Shown here piece after piece: positions 33,768 through 44,958 of a stretch of DNA of 64,000 nucleotides (the first letter of the stretch is position 1; every line of letters begins with the position of its first letter). The DNA lies in contig RPFO01000079.1 of the NCBI GenBank assembly GCA_009746045.1, forward strand, positions 4,176,271 through 4,240,270, in the 5' to 3' direction. Source of the DNA: Mesostigma viride (lineage: Eukaryota > Streptophyta > Mesostigmatophyceae > Mesostigmatales > Mesostigmataceae). The notes beneath the pieces were generated by a model. The model ran no database searches. It worked only from the letters and a program-made list of their open reading frames with translations, and was not told the origin of the DNA. The position numbers and the translations under genes are program-made.

Positions 33768-35995
33768 TTGGAAGCATTAGCTCAGCCCCAAGGCACCAAA
33801 TTGTCTGCCAACCCTCCCGCTCTGAGGTCAAGATTGGCAGTCGCCTTGCAAGCATTACACAGGTCACATAAGCAACAAGCTGCTGTGGCCGCAGGGTTGG
33901 CAAAAGTCTCAGCTGTGTGCACTAGTCAGGACCCCTGGACCCTGGCAATAGACACTCAGGCACAGGTCAGTGTGATCAGTGCACAAGCCATCCCTGGTCT
34001 TGAGATTGCACCTTCATTTTGGGCACGGGTGCAGGATTTCTCAGGCCAAAGCTCACTGGATGTAGTGGGACAAGTGATGCTCCCTATACTTGGTATTCAG
34101 ACACCCTTCCAGGTGGTGGAGGGGTACTCTGGTAACACCTTGTTGGGGGAACCTTTTGTATCCTATCCTGGGGTGCTTATCTCAGCTAATGAGCTCAGTG
34201 TCACAGGGGTGGGTGCAGTTCCTCTGGACCACTTTAAAATCCCTCTCTCCAGTATTGTCCCTGGTATGGATGCTGTCATCAAGGCAGTCAACACTCAGTA
34301 TGCACCAGGGGAGATCCCTGATCTGGACAAGTTAGTGCACAGCCAGTTCCTCCATCCCTCAGCCTTTGGGCTGGGTAAGTGGGACATAGCCATGCACTCA
34401 CCCCACCAAATCTCCCACGTCATACAAGAATGCAAAACACAAAAAGGGTTTACCAAGTGGCTGATGGCCATTGTCCACCAAGCCAGGCAGGAATGGGTCC
34501 TGCCCAACCCCAAAAACCCTCAATACAAACCGCCTGTCACCCCTTCATGGGACGTGCCAGAGGGAGCCAAAAAGCTCAGATTAAAATTTGTTCTCAAACA
34601 AAAACCACAAAAAGTGGGCTCCCCAATCTTCCATGCCAGACCATGTGTCACAGAATTAAAGGGGACCTCCACACTGCCAAAAGGGGAAACATACACACCT
34701 GGGCTGCAACAAACCTCACTCAGGATCATGCTCTCCCTCTTCCTCCACAACCTCAATGCAGGCCAAGACTATGTCTGCAAAGCCACTGATATTAAAAGGG
34801 CCTTCCTCAGGGGGGACCCAGAAAAGGCTGAATCTGTGTGGAAAGGGAAGGTGTACGTGGTAGACACCCCAGCTGTGTGGAAACCTTATATTGATGAGCC
34901 CCACCTTATCATCAACATTGGGGTGGAAGGGCTTGTCAGTGCCCCAAAAATTTTCAGAGACTCAGCAGAGGAAGTATTCAAAAAGCTCAAGGCCACGTAT
35001 GATGACCTGGACCCATGCTTTTTTGTTGTACCCACCCCCTCTGGACTGCTGTTCTTTGTGTGGCATGGAGATGACCAACTCATTTGTGGGCCTAGAGCTG
35101 AGGTGGAAACCTTTATTCAGCAGGTCCAGGAATCATATGAGATTGGCAAACAGGTGGAATTGAGCACAACCCCCATCCAGTTCTGTGGCATCATGTTGCA
35201 GCTGCATAGGCAGCCAGATCAGTGGGTCTGCTCTCTCTCCCCTCCTGCAGAATATATCCAAGATTGTCTAGATCTGCTGCAGGACAACTACCTCCCCTTA
35301 CATATGTGTGCCACTGTTCAGGGCAAACTGGGGTGGTGGTCAGCCATCTGTGGGGCTCCCTTAGCTGTCATCAGCAGGGTCACCCATGATGTTCTAGTCA
35401 AGATCAAATGCAGTCACATCAGGAAGTTGGTCAATGACTGTCCCCCCCTCATCCTCCATGGCCTGAATCTGATGGAAGACATCCACATCCAATGTGTCAT
35501 GGACAGCTCCATGGAGAGCAGAACAATCAATCAGATGGGGGCACGGGAATCAGGGCTGTTTTTTCTCACCAACAGGTCAGATTACATGTCCCTCACTTCC
35601 TGGTACAGCAGGCTACACCGCAGAAAACCTGGCAGCAGCAACTCAGCTGAATGTCGTGCTGTGGTGTCTGCTGCATTGCATGCTCGTTCCCTGCAGCACA
35701 TGCTCACCTGGCTACAAACCCAGGCAGGCAGCACATGCAATGTCATCTCACATCTCTATACTGACAGCCAATCTGTGATCAGTTTTCTAACCAAGAAATC
35801 TGTCTCTGCTGCTGTCCACACTGACTGGATTGGGTGATCCTCAAACAGGAGGCCACCTACTTTTCCAGCTGGACTCATGTGGATGATGAGGACAACCCAG
35901 CAGACGCTCTCACGAAGCTGCGGGATGCTGCTGGCCAACAGTACCAGCTCCTCTTTCAGAACATGAACCCCTATGATATCAGAGTCAGTGTTTGA
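33768..35995 (+). pseudogene. Pol of C1, part 2: retropepsin-like domain, RT and RNase H
   Basis: It continues the polyprotein in another frame to 35837, where a second one-base deletion near 35825 (ACTGACTGG against ACTGACCTGG in copy 2) breaks RNase H; the true stop TGA is at 35993-35995. Contains IDTQAQVSVI, LLGEPF, ATDIKRAF, WHGDDQL and MDSSMESR. Identical in plan to copy 2, so inactive only through two single-base losses. Confidence 0.85.
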
Positions 35996-36369
35996 ATAAA
36001 TGACTGGCCATAGCACAGTACACAACCACCACACCCCCTTACCACAGCGATAGCTGCTGGGCGCCATAAAATTCAACACATTCGTTGTGGGGTGTGAGTG
36101 CTGGCTAGGTCAGATTTGTATCCATTTGCAGCTTGAGGACACAAGCTTTGTATCCATTTACTTAATGTGTGCTTCAGTACCTGGCCAAACCAGCCAGCTG
36201 TGTACACCTTATTTAATGTGCAATATAACACCTGGCCAGAACAGCCAGCTGTAACCAACCTGGCTCAACCAGCCATGTCTCTTTTGTACCCCTAATCAAC
36301 TTAAAAACAATAACAATAATGTTGGGGGTGCAGACCTGCATTAAGAAATAAATAATAAAACAATACTGG
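35996..36369 (+). other. 3' untranslated region of C1
   Basis: A/T-rich tail with two imperfect repeats of CCTGGCCAAACCAGCCAGCTG type, ending in TACTGG before LTR 2. No gene. Confidence 0.6.
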
Positions 36370-36841
36370 AGTTAGTCTCCATGCTTTGCTGTAGACTAAG
36401 TCTCAAAGGCATTGTGAATACAACGTATGAATAAGCCTTGTAAACCCACGTTGGTATGTGAATATAAATACCACGTGGGCTATGCAGATAGGGATGCTAG
36501 TCGAGTCGCATACGTTTCCCTAGATAGGTACTTTGGGTACTGAGGTACGTGACAGATGTCAGTACCCAGTATACGTAGTGTCCTGTCATTGGACGGTACT
36601 AGAGTATCCTAGATAGGGACCGTACTGCAGCGTGCATTGATTTGTGATCGCACGATGCAGTGACTAGGCAGCTACCTGTCATCGTGCGGCCTCGGGCCAA
36701 CGGTCTGCACCCAACGGTCACTGGCGGCGCAGCCGGTGAGAGGAACGTTGATAAAGGGTAAACCTATTTTCTAATGAACCAAGCAATTCATTGCTCACAG
36801 CTTCAGTGTTCTCAAGCAATATATCCCACCGCATTCTAACT
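36370..36841 (+). repeat. LTR 2 (shared middle LTR) of C dimer
   Basis: 472 bp, matching LTR 1, with TATAAATA at 36463-36470. It serves as the 3' LTR of body 1 and the 5' LTR of body 2; no target duplication flanks it. Confidence 0.95.
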
Positions 36842-36859
36842 TGAATTTTATTTGCTACC

Positions 36860-39481
36860 ATGGCTATCACGAACAAGAATGTCGCTAAGAAGCTTACCTA
36901 CAACGAGGATGATGATGGGCAGGATCGGCGGATGCCCAGAGACAACAACAAGAAGCCGGCTGGCGATGCGGCCATTTCCAAGAAAAAGAAAAAGAACAAA
37001 AAGACTCACAATGGTTGCCAGGACGAGGGGACGGCGGCTGCAAAGCCGACCGACCTACCCCCCTCCCCTGCGAGGCCGGAGGCCGAGACGGCTCCCCCCG
37101 GGGAGACCGGCTTACCCTCGACTCCGGCGGCCGCCCCAGCCGCAACCACGGCTGGCGCGGCCATGGCTGCGGAGACCTCGGTGGTAAACCCCACTGAGGC
37201 TCCACAGTCCGGCCCCACGTTGCCATCTCTTCGGGAGCGTATGCCCCGTCAGACGGCCTCGGTGGCACCGGACGGGACGATTACCTTTCGTCCCGCCACA
37301 TCAAACCTTAATGTCCCTTTCGCCCAGGGACATAACCACATTGAGCTAACGTTTGGGCGACCCTCTGCGTCCCTTCTTCGCAAGAAGAAGGACATGGAGA
37401 GTATTAAACTCGCACGGGTGGTGCGAAAACCTGTGGAACCCATCGCCGGACAACCAATGTCCGACGATGAGGTATCCGACACTGCCAGTCTCCCCGATGG
37501 GGAGACTGAGATCAATCTTACCCCAGCGCTCCTGGCGGTCGAGCAGGCCGCGCTGGTGGCAAATGAAGAACGCCGAGCGCGGCAGCGGGACCGAGAGGTC
37601 CGCCGAGAGGCGGCTTTTCGGCTCGCCGCTAAGCGGCAAGAATATGAAGAGGAAGCCGCCCGTCGCCTGGCTACCCACCAGGCGATGGCGGACGCGTACC
37701 GCGAGGCCACCCAGCGGTTACGTGACCTCTTAAAAAATGCTGACTATCCCATGGACTATGCGGACAGTCAAGACCTGGCCGAGCTTGCTCGGTCAGCACA
37801 CTTTAAAACCATGTCCTCCATCACCCAAGCCAGGGTCACGGAGGCCATCTTGGCCAAACATGGGGTGGTAGCTGAAGAAGCCCCCCCGCTGGAAACCACC
37901 AGCAAGAAACCCTCTCCCCCCAACCCCTGCAGTACAAGGAGGGACTGCTGGCCCTGGGTGCGAGGAAGGGCAAAGAGGCGGACTGTCCAGTCCGGCCTGC
38001 TATGATCATGGGAGACCACTCCCTGACATACCCGAGGATGAGGCTGCCTTTCAGGCAGCCCTCCGGGAGCATGAGGTACGCAAGGAGATGAAGCGTCTCA
38101 TGCGGGAGGAGGCCAGGAGGAGAGCAGAGGCAGACACCCCTGCCCGCCCCTCCACCGATGGGGCTGGACCCAGTGGGGTTACCCGGACACCCCCGGGCTC
38201 CCCCAGGGCCACCATGACCCCCCCTCCCCCTCCCCCACCACCCCAGGTTCGCCCTGTGGGTTGGGGCCCCCTCCCAAACCAGGGGGGTGGCCAGGACCCC
38301 AGGAGGCCCTGGGGGGAGGTGCAGAGGTGCCACAGGCACCCAACAGGCCTGCTGAGGCCCCCCCAAGGAGCGGGGATGTCCTGGAACAGCTCGCCATTCT
38401 CCAGGCCCAGCTGGCCTCGTTGCAAGATCAGCAGTTAACAGCTAACCAGCTGCAAACTGTCGAGGGCCTGCGCGCCCTGATGTCGCGGTATGAGCGGGGG
38501 ACCATCAACCTGGACCCCACCCGCCTGCAACAAGCAACCGACAGCTTCTTGAGGGCCAACCCCCCTCTCACAGGTGTGTTTAACCCTCATAAAAAGGAAT
38601 CCAAAATCAATATTGCTGGCTTGCCTGAGGGTCACACTGTTGAACAAGCTAAGCAATTTGTTTTTGCTTTGGAGTATGGGATGGAAGGTCTTAACCTTAG
38701 ACATCAGTTTAAGGCTCTCAGGGCCTCCTCCACATTCCATCAATCATCTCCTGCAATCAGAGCATTGATTCAAACCTATCAGGAACGTACCCTGACACCT
38801 GAAGCAGCCATTGAACAGTGGCCTACCTTTATCACTGATCTGAAACAGCTAGTGCTTACCAATAACCACATGGAAGCAGTAGAACGTTTCAACTGGCTTG
38901 CTGCATATAAGGTGAACAAGAATAACCTCTCTGGGGATGCAAAAACATACAGGGTAATGATTGAGAAAGACCTTGAGCTTCTCAAGCTCCAACCAAGGTA
39001 TCTCATCCACACCTGGCTAACAAAAGCTAATTTGCAACCTTCTGTCCTGGCTACCCTGCTTACAGGCCTCAAGTCCCTCTGGGACAACTTCAGAGCTGCC
39101 ATGCTCTATATCGAGGAGGCAGTGGACCCCCTGGGTACTGGCAACAACCAGGCCCAGGACCCCAAGGTCCAGGGTGTCCAAGGCCACAAACGCAAGGGGC
39201 AGGCCAGCCAGGGGGGGCACCCAAGACCCACAAGTCCTCCCACCAAGGGGGCAGTGGCTCTCAGGGGCGTGGCAACACGTGGCACCGTGTGCCCCTGCAT
39301 GGCAACCCCAACAACAACAACAACAACAACAACAACAGGTCCCAGCAGGGCAACAATAACAACAGGTCCCAACAGGGCCAAAACAACAACAACAACAGGT
39401 CCCAGCAGGGCCAGAACCGGTCCCAGCAGGGAAACAACAACAACAACAACAACCAGCCTGGCAACCCTGGGGGGTCCATAA
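36860..39481 (+). pseudogene. Gag of C, copy 2 (three frameshifts)
   Basis: Same gene as 29684-32311 but open only to 38005, then again from about 38261. Differences from copy 1 are single-base losses in short runs: C7 to C6 near 37915, AACC to ACC near 38013, and G7 to G6 near 38284. The capsid-like part remains open but is cut off from the N-terminus. Homopolymer miscalls are a possible alternative to real mutations. Confidence 0.85.
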
Positions 39482-42400
39482 GGTGCCTGAGGTGCTTCCA
39501 ACGAGGGCACGCACGGCACAACTGCCCCAACAACGACTCCCTGGCCAACGGGGTGGATCTCTGCCCGGGCTGCTGGCACGCACGTCATCCCCTGGGGCCT
39601 CCAGGCAGCCGTTGCAACAGGCCTCGCTACCCAAATCAATGTGAGTTCACTCACCTTATGTACTCTGAGGATGATGATCTCATTACCATTGGGGATGGCA
39701 ACCAGGGCATAATTGATTTTGAGGCAGCAACCTTACTGTCCTCCCAACACCCTGTTCTGGAACCTTACATAAAAGCACTAACCCCTACTGTTGACAACTC
39801 CATAGATATCAAGGAGCTTGCTCATCAGCTGCACCTAGCCATGGGTCATGAAACAGTGGCTGAGGAACTGGCCAGACGGCTGGGGGGTAGTAGCATGGGA
39901 AAACAACTCAGGAATGCAGTAAAACTGGCTAGACAACACTGTCAAGAATGTCAGTTCAATAGCCCCAAACCTCAAAAATGGCATACTGCAACTCCTTCCA
40001 CCAATAGGGGCATGATAGTGGGGGATGTGATGCACATCAACAAAGATGTCCAACCCTACCTGATCCTAAAAGACTCATGGTCCAGGTTCACAGTAATGGA
40101 ACCCCTACCTGGCATGTCTGCAGGGCAGCTACGTGTTGCACTCATGATTGCTTTACCCAGATTCTACCCAGTTGACAGAATTTTGCTTGATCAACAATTT
40201 TCTTGTCTGACTGACCTGGAAGGGTGTGAAGCAATAGAGATTGCTGGGCTGGAAGATCATGAGGGTCAGGGGGTCATTGAAAGAACCATCAGATCTGTCA
40301 AAACCCTACTAGCCAAAAATCCTTCCAAGGATGCTACTTCAGGGGTCTATTGTGACAGGGCACTCTGGTGTCATGAAATGTGCACAACCCTAAACATGAG
40401 ACCTGTCTTGCATGCCACGTGGGGTGAAGTAATCCCAGCAGGCCTGCAGGCAGGTGTATATCCCCCAGAGGTGATAGCACTGTACAACACTGCACGTGCA
40501 CAAACCTCAGCAAAACTGGCAGAAAAAGATAAAACCCATTCCAGGCCAGTATTCCAAAAAGGTGATCAAGTTCTCTATTACAAGGAAAACAGCTTTGGTA
40601 AGGTTGGAACTTGGCTAGGTCCAGTTACCATCCGTGGATTTACCAAAAACAGCAAGACCGTGGAGGTCAAGCACAATATCAATGGGAAGCGTCACAGGGT
40701 GAGCTGTCATAGAATTAAGAAGTATTATTCTCCCATGGCAGACGTGCCTGGGGAAGAGTCTTTAAGCATGGACTCACTACTTCTATCTGGCAACTCCAGC
40801 ATGCCCAGCAGTAGCTCTGAGCCACCAATTACTGCTGTTGACAGCACCACAGCACCCTCTGTGAACACTTCCACCCTCAGTGAAGCCAGGCCCACTTCAC
40901 AACCTGGGGATTGCTTAACCAGGCACGAGGTAGCTGGGTTGGAAGCATTAGCTCAGCCCCAAGGCACCAAATTGTCTGCCAACCCTCCCGCTCTGAGGTC
41001 AAGATTGGCAGTCGCCTTGCAAGCATTACACAGGTCACATAAGCAACAAGCTGCTGTGGCCGCAGGGTTGGCAAAAGTCTCAGCTGTGTGCACTAGTCAG
41101 GACCCCTGGACCCTGGCAATAGACACTCAGGCACAGGTCAGTGTGATCAGTGCACAAGCCATCCCTGGTCTTGAGATTGCACCTTCATTTTGGGCACGGG
41201 TGCAGGATTTCTCAGGCCAAAGCTCACTGGATGTAGTGGGACAAGTGATGCTCCCTATACTTGGTATTCAGACACCCTTCCAGGTGGTGGAGGGGTACTC
41301 TGGTAACACCTTGTTGGGGGAACCTTTTGTATCCTATCCTGGGGTGCTTATCTCAGCTAATGAGCTCAGTGTCACAGGGGTGGGTGCAGTTCCTCTGGAC
41401 CACTTTAAAATCCCTCTCTCCAGTATTGTCCCTGGTATGGATGCTGTCATCAAGGCAGTCAACACTCAGTATGCACCAGGGGAGATCCCTGATCTGGACA
41501 AGTTAGTGCACAGCCAGTTCCTCCATCCCTCAGCCTTTGGGCTGGGTAAGTGGGACATAGCCATGCACTCACCCCACCAAATCTCCCACGTCATACAAGA
41601 ATGCAAAACACAAAAAGGGTTTACCAAGTGGCTGATGGCCATTGTCCACCAAGCCAGGCAGGAATGGGTCCTGCCCAACCCCAAAAACCCTCAATACAAA
41701 CCGCCTGTCACCCCTTCATGGGACGTGCCAGAGGGAGCCAAAAAGCTCAGATTAAAATTTGTTCTCAAACAAAAACCACAAAAAGTGGGCTCCCCAATCT
41801 TCCATGCCAGACCATGTGTCACAGAATTAAAGGGGACCTCCACACTGCCAAAAGGGGAAACATACACACCTGGGCTGCAACAAACCTCACTCAGGATCAT
41901 GCTCTCCCTCTTCCTCCACAACCTCAATGCAGGCCAAGACTATGTCTGCAAAGCCACTGATATTAAAAGGGCCTTCCTCAGGGGGGACCCAGAAAAGGCT
42001 GAATCTGTGTGGAAAGGGAAGGTGTACGTGGTAGACACCCCAGCTGTGTGGAAACCTTATATTGATGAGCCCCACCTTATCATCAACATTGGGGTGGAAG
42101 GGCTTGTCAGTGCCCCAAAAATTTTCAGAGACTCAGCAGAGGAAGTATTCAAAAAGCTCAAGGCCACGTATGATGACCTGGACCCATGCTTTTTTGTTGT
42201 ACCCACCCCCTCTGGACTGCTGTTCTTTGTGTGGCATGGAGATGACCAACTCATTTGTGGGCCTAGAGCTGAGGTGGAAACCTTTATTCAGCAGGTCCAG
42301 GAATCATATGAGATTGGCAAACAGGTGGAATTGAGCACAACCCCCATCCAGTTCTGTGGCATCATGTTGCAGCTGCATAGGCAGCCAGATCAGTGGGTCT

Positions 42401-43167
42401 GCTCTCTCTCCCCTCCTGCAGAATATATCCAAGATTGTCTAGATCTGCTGCAGGACAACTACCTCCCCTTACATATGTGTGCCACTGTTCAGGGCAAACT
42501 GGGGTGGTGGTCAGCCATCTGTGGGGCTCCCTTAGCTGTCATCAGCAGGGTCACCCATGATGTTCTAGTCAAGATCAAATGCAGTCACATCAGGAAGTTG
42601 GTCAATGACTGTCCCCCCCTCATCCTCCATGGCCTGAATCTGATGGAAGACATCCACATCCAATGTGTCATGGACAGCTCCATGGAGAGCAGAACAATCA
42701 ATCAAATGGGGGCACGGGAATCAGGGCTGTTTTTTCTCACCAACAGGTCAGATTACATGTCCCTCACTTCCTGGTACAGCAGGCTACACCGCAGAAAACC
42801 TGGCAGCAGCAACTCAGCTGAATGTCGTGCTGTGGTGTCTGCTGCATTGCATGCTCGTTCCCTGCAGCACATGCTCACCTGGCTACAAACCCAGGCAGGC
42901 AGCACATGCAATGTTATCTCACATCTCTACACTGACAGCTTTTCTGTGATCAGTTTTCTAACCAAGAAATCTGTTTCTGCTGCTGTCCACACTGACCTGG
43001 ATTGGGTGATCCTCAAACAGGAGGCAACCTACTTTTCCAGCTGGACTCATGTGGATGATGAGGACAACCCAGCAGACGCTCTAACGAAGCTGCGGGATGC
43101 TGCTGGCCAACAGTACCAGCTCCTCTTTCAGAACATGAACCCCTATGATATCAGAGTCAGTGTTTGA
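39289..43167 (+). CDS. pol: Pol polyprotein of C, copy 2 (intact): zinc knuckle, INT, PR-like, RT, RNase H
   Basis: Open for 1292 codons from a GTG; the frame opens further upstream (about 38977), and with no ATG it is probably reached by -1 frameshifting from gag. Domains: poly-Asn linker 8-55; CCHC knuckle 66-79; second Cys/His motif 92-118; integrase with H182, H187, C218, C221 and catalytic candidates D246, D301, E331; SH3-like integrase tail about 425-480; retropepsin-like domain about 605-690 with D612-T-Q-A and LLGEPF; reverse transcriptase about 830-1040 with D891 and H983-G-D-D; RNase H about 1122-1270 with D1129, E1178, D1216 and NPADALTK. The Asp-Glu spacing in integrase is 29 residues. 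The protease-like domain lies after integrase. This is the best-preserved pol of the A/C pair and could in principle complement body 1. Confidence 0.9.
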   Translation: MPLHGNPNNNNNNNNNRSQQGNNNNRSQQGQNNNNNRSQQGQNRSQQGNNNNNNNQPGNPGGSIRCLRCFQRGHARHNCPNNDSLANGVDLCPGCWHARHPLGPPGSRCNRPRYPNQCEFTHLMYSEDDDLITIGDGNQGIIDFEAATLLSSQHPVLEPYIKALTPTVDNSIDIKELAHQLHLAMGHETVAEELARRLGGSSMGKQLRNAVKLARQHCQECQFNSPKPQKWHTATPSTNRGMIVGDVMHINKDVQPYLILKDSWSRFTVMEPLPGMSAGQLRVALMIALPRFYPVDRILLDQQFSCLTDLEGCEAIEIAGLEDHEGQGVIERTIRSVKTLLAKNPSKDATSGVYCDRALWCHEMCTTLNMRPVLHATWGEVIPAGLQAGVYPPEVIALYNTARAQTSAKLAEKDKTHSRPVFQKGDQVLYYKENSFGKVGTWLGPVTIRGFTKNSKTVEVKHNINGKRHRVSCHRIKKYYSPMADVPGEESLSMDSLLLSGNSSMPSSSSEPPITAVDSTTAPSVNTSTLSEARPTSQPGDCLTRHEVAGLEALAQPQGTKLSANPPALRSRLAVALQALHRSHKQQAAVAAGLAKVSAVCTSQDPWTLAIDTQAQVSVISAQAIPGLEIAPSFWARVQDFSGQSSLDVVGQVMLPILGIQTPFQVVEGYSGNTLLGEPFVSYPGVLISANELSVTGVGAVPLDHFKIPLSSIVPGMDAVIKAVNTQYAPGEIPDLDKLVHSQFLHPSAFGLGKWDIAMHSPHQISHVIQECKTQKGFTKWLMAIVHQARQEWVLPNPKNPQYKPPVTPSWDVPEGAKKLRLKFVLKQKPQKVGSPIFHARPCVTELKGTSTLPKGETYTPGLQQTSLRIMLSLFLHNLNAGQDYVCKATDIKRAFLRGDPEKAESVWKGKVYVVDTPAVWKPYIDEPHLIINIGVEGLVSAPKIFRDSAEEVFKKLKATYDDLDPCFFVVPTPSGLLFFVWHGDDQLICGPRAEVETFIQQVQESYEIGKQVELSTTPIQFCGIMLQLHRQPDQWVCSLSPPAEYIQDCLDLLQDNYLPLHMCATVQGKLGWWSAICGAPLAVISRVTHDVLVKIKCSHIRKLVNDCPPLILHGLNLMEDIHIQCVMDSSMESRTINQMGARESGLFFLTNRSDYMSLTSWYSRLHRRKPGSSNSAECRAVVSAALHARSLQHMLTWLQTQAGSTCNVISHLYTDSFSVISFLTKKSVSAAVHTDLDWVILKQEATYFSSWTHVDDEDNPADALTKLRDAAGQQYQLLFQNMNPYDIRVSV

Positions 43168-43541
43168 ATAAATGACTGGCCATAGCACAGTACACAACCA
43201 CCACACCCCCTTACCACAGCGATAGCTGCTGGGCGCCATAAAATTCAACACATTCGTTGTGGGGTGTGAGTGCTGGCTAGGTCAGATTTGTATCCATTTG
43301 CAGCTTGAGGACACAAGCTTTGTATCCATTTACTTAATGTGTGCTTCAGTACCTGGCCAAACCAGCCAGCTGTGTACACCTTATTTAATGTGCAATATAA
43401 CACCTGGCCAGAACAGCCAGCTGTAACCAACCTGGCTCAACCAGCCATGTCTCTTTTGTACCCCTAATCAACTTAAAAACAATAACAATAATGTTGGGGG
43501 TGCAGACCTGCATTAAGAAATAAATAATAAAACAATACTGG
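43168..43541 (+). other. 3' untranslated region of C2
   Basis: Same as the tail of C1; ends AATACTGG before LTR 3. No gene. Confidence 0.6.
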
Positions 43542-44014
43542 AGTTAGTCTCCATGCTTTGCTGTAGACTAAGTCTCAAAGGCATTGTGAATACAACGTAT
43601 GAATAAGCCTTGTAAACCCACGTTGGTATGTGAATATAAATACCACGTGGGCTATGCAGATAGGGATGCTAGTCGAGTCGCATACGTTTCCCTAGATAGG
43701 TACTTTGGGTACTGAGGTACGTGACAGATGTCAGTACCCAGTATACGTAGTGTCCTGTCATTGGACGGTACTAGAGTATCCTAGATAGGGACCGTACTGC
43801 AGCGTGCATTGATTTGTGATCGCACGATGCAGTGACTAGGCAGCTACCTGTCATCGTGCGGCCTCGGGCCAACGGTCTGCACCCAACGGTCACTGGCGGC
43901 GCAGCCGGTGAGAGGAACGTTGATAAAGGGTAAACCTATTTTCTAATAAACCAAGCAATTCATTGCTCACAGCTTACAGTGTTCTCAAGCAATATATCCC
44001 ACCGCATTCTAACT
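43542..44014 (+). repeat. LTR 3 of C dimer
   Basis: 473 bp, with TATAAATA at 43635-43642. It differs from LTR 1 and 2 by at least one inserted base (CTTACAGTG for CTTCAGTG) and CTAATAAACC for CTAATGAACC, the latter creating an AATAAA. Followed by the second TCCCT. Confidence 0.95.
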
Positions 44015-44019
44015 TCCCT

Positions 44020-44958
44020 GGGTCCTGCTCTCAAGGCCAGCCTGCTGACACAGCTGCACACCACACTAAGGAGGGTGCTCACTAACCCCCACGTTGTTTT
44101 CAGCACTAGTTGCAGTTTTATAATTCAGACACATTTAACTAGTTGCAGGCACCACTAGCAGCAGTAACAGCTAGTTGCATTATCACGTGCCAGCACTAGA
44201 CACCCACTAGCAACCAGTTGCCCCATAATGTAAGCAGCAGTAACAGCACAGTCCCATCAGCACCATCACACTGGCATCAACAAGCACAGCAGGCAACACC
44301 AGCAGGAACAGAGTACACTGCATAGTCCATGCAGGCAGCTACCCACACTTGCCTAGCCAGCAAGGAGAAGTAGTAGCACCCAGCAGCACATGCATGACTC
44401 TCCACCACAGGCGTAGAGTAGATAGTAGCTGCAGTCAGCTGCACGCACTTGTCTAGCTAGCAAGTAGCAGTCCAGCAACCAGCTCTACATCCTCACGTCA
44501 CAGTTCACCTTGTAGTAGTTGCAGTAAGTTGCACCAAACCCTGTTGGCAAACAAGTCAAAGTAGCACTACCAGCACCACACAAGACACTGTACCCACACA
44601 CAGCATAGATCGTGTGTGCACACACAACAGCTGACGTCACCGGTTTACCAGCAGCTACCAGTACCCAACGTTTCCAGCTGCAACCCTGGCATCAACCAGT
44701 ACCGGCTACAGTCTGCATCCAGACTCAACACTGAGCAACCAGTCCTTACAGTTTAAGAGCCTGTTTCCAGTTTGGCTCCACCCTCGTGTGGCGCACTCCA
44801 TGTGACAATATGGGGCTACACAACCTTGCCCTCATTTTTCTTGCTGTTTTATATCAAGACCAGGGTGTCGTGTAAGGAGGGAATCCACTTAGGTACCCGA
44901 CTACCCTCGCCCAGGATCTAGCATTTGTATTTATAGACAGCATCATGTGCAAGGAGGG
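44020..44958 (+). other. Right body of E, non-coding
   Basis: Rich in CAGCAG, CTAGTTGCAG and ACCAGTAC motifs. No ORF can be supported. Its last 200 bp share a pattern with the 3' end of F: TGGCGCACTCC, GGGGCTACA, GTGTAAGG, GTACCCG.CTA and a G-rich run (GCAAGGAGGG) right before the LTR. Confidence 0.6.

Larger units (their letters stand above)
29194..44014 (+). mobile_element. Tandem dimer of copia-like element C (LTR-body-LTR-body-LTR)
   Basis: Three LTRs (29194-29665, 36370-36841, 43542-44014) separate two bodies of about 6.70 kb in the same orientation, sharing the middle LTR. Only the outer ends carry the 5-bp duplication TCCCT (29189-29193 and 44015-44019), so the unit entered or formed as one block. 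The two bodies are almost identical. Body 1 has an intact gag and a broken pol; body 2 has a broken gag and an intact pol. Confidence 0.95.
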
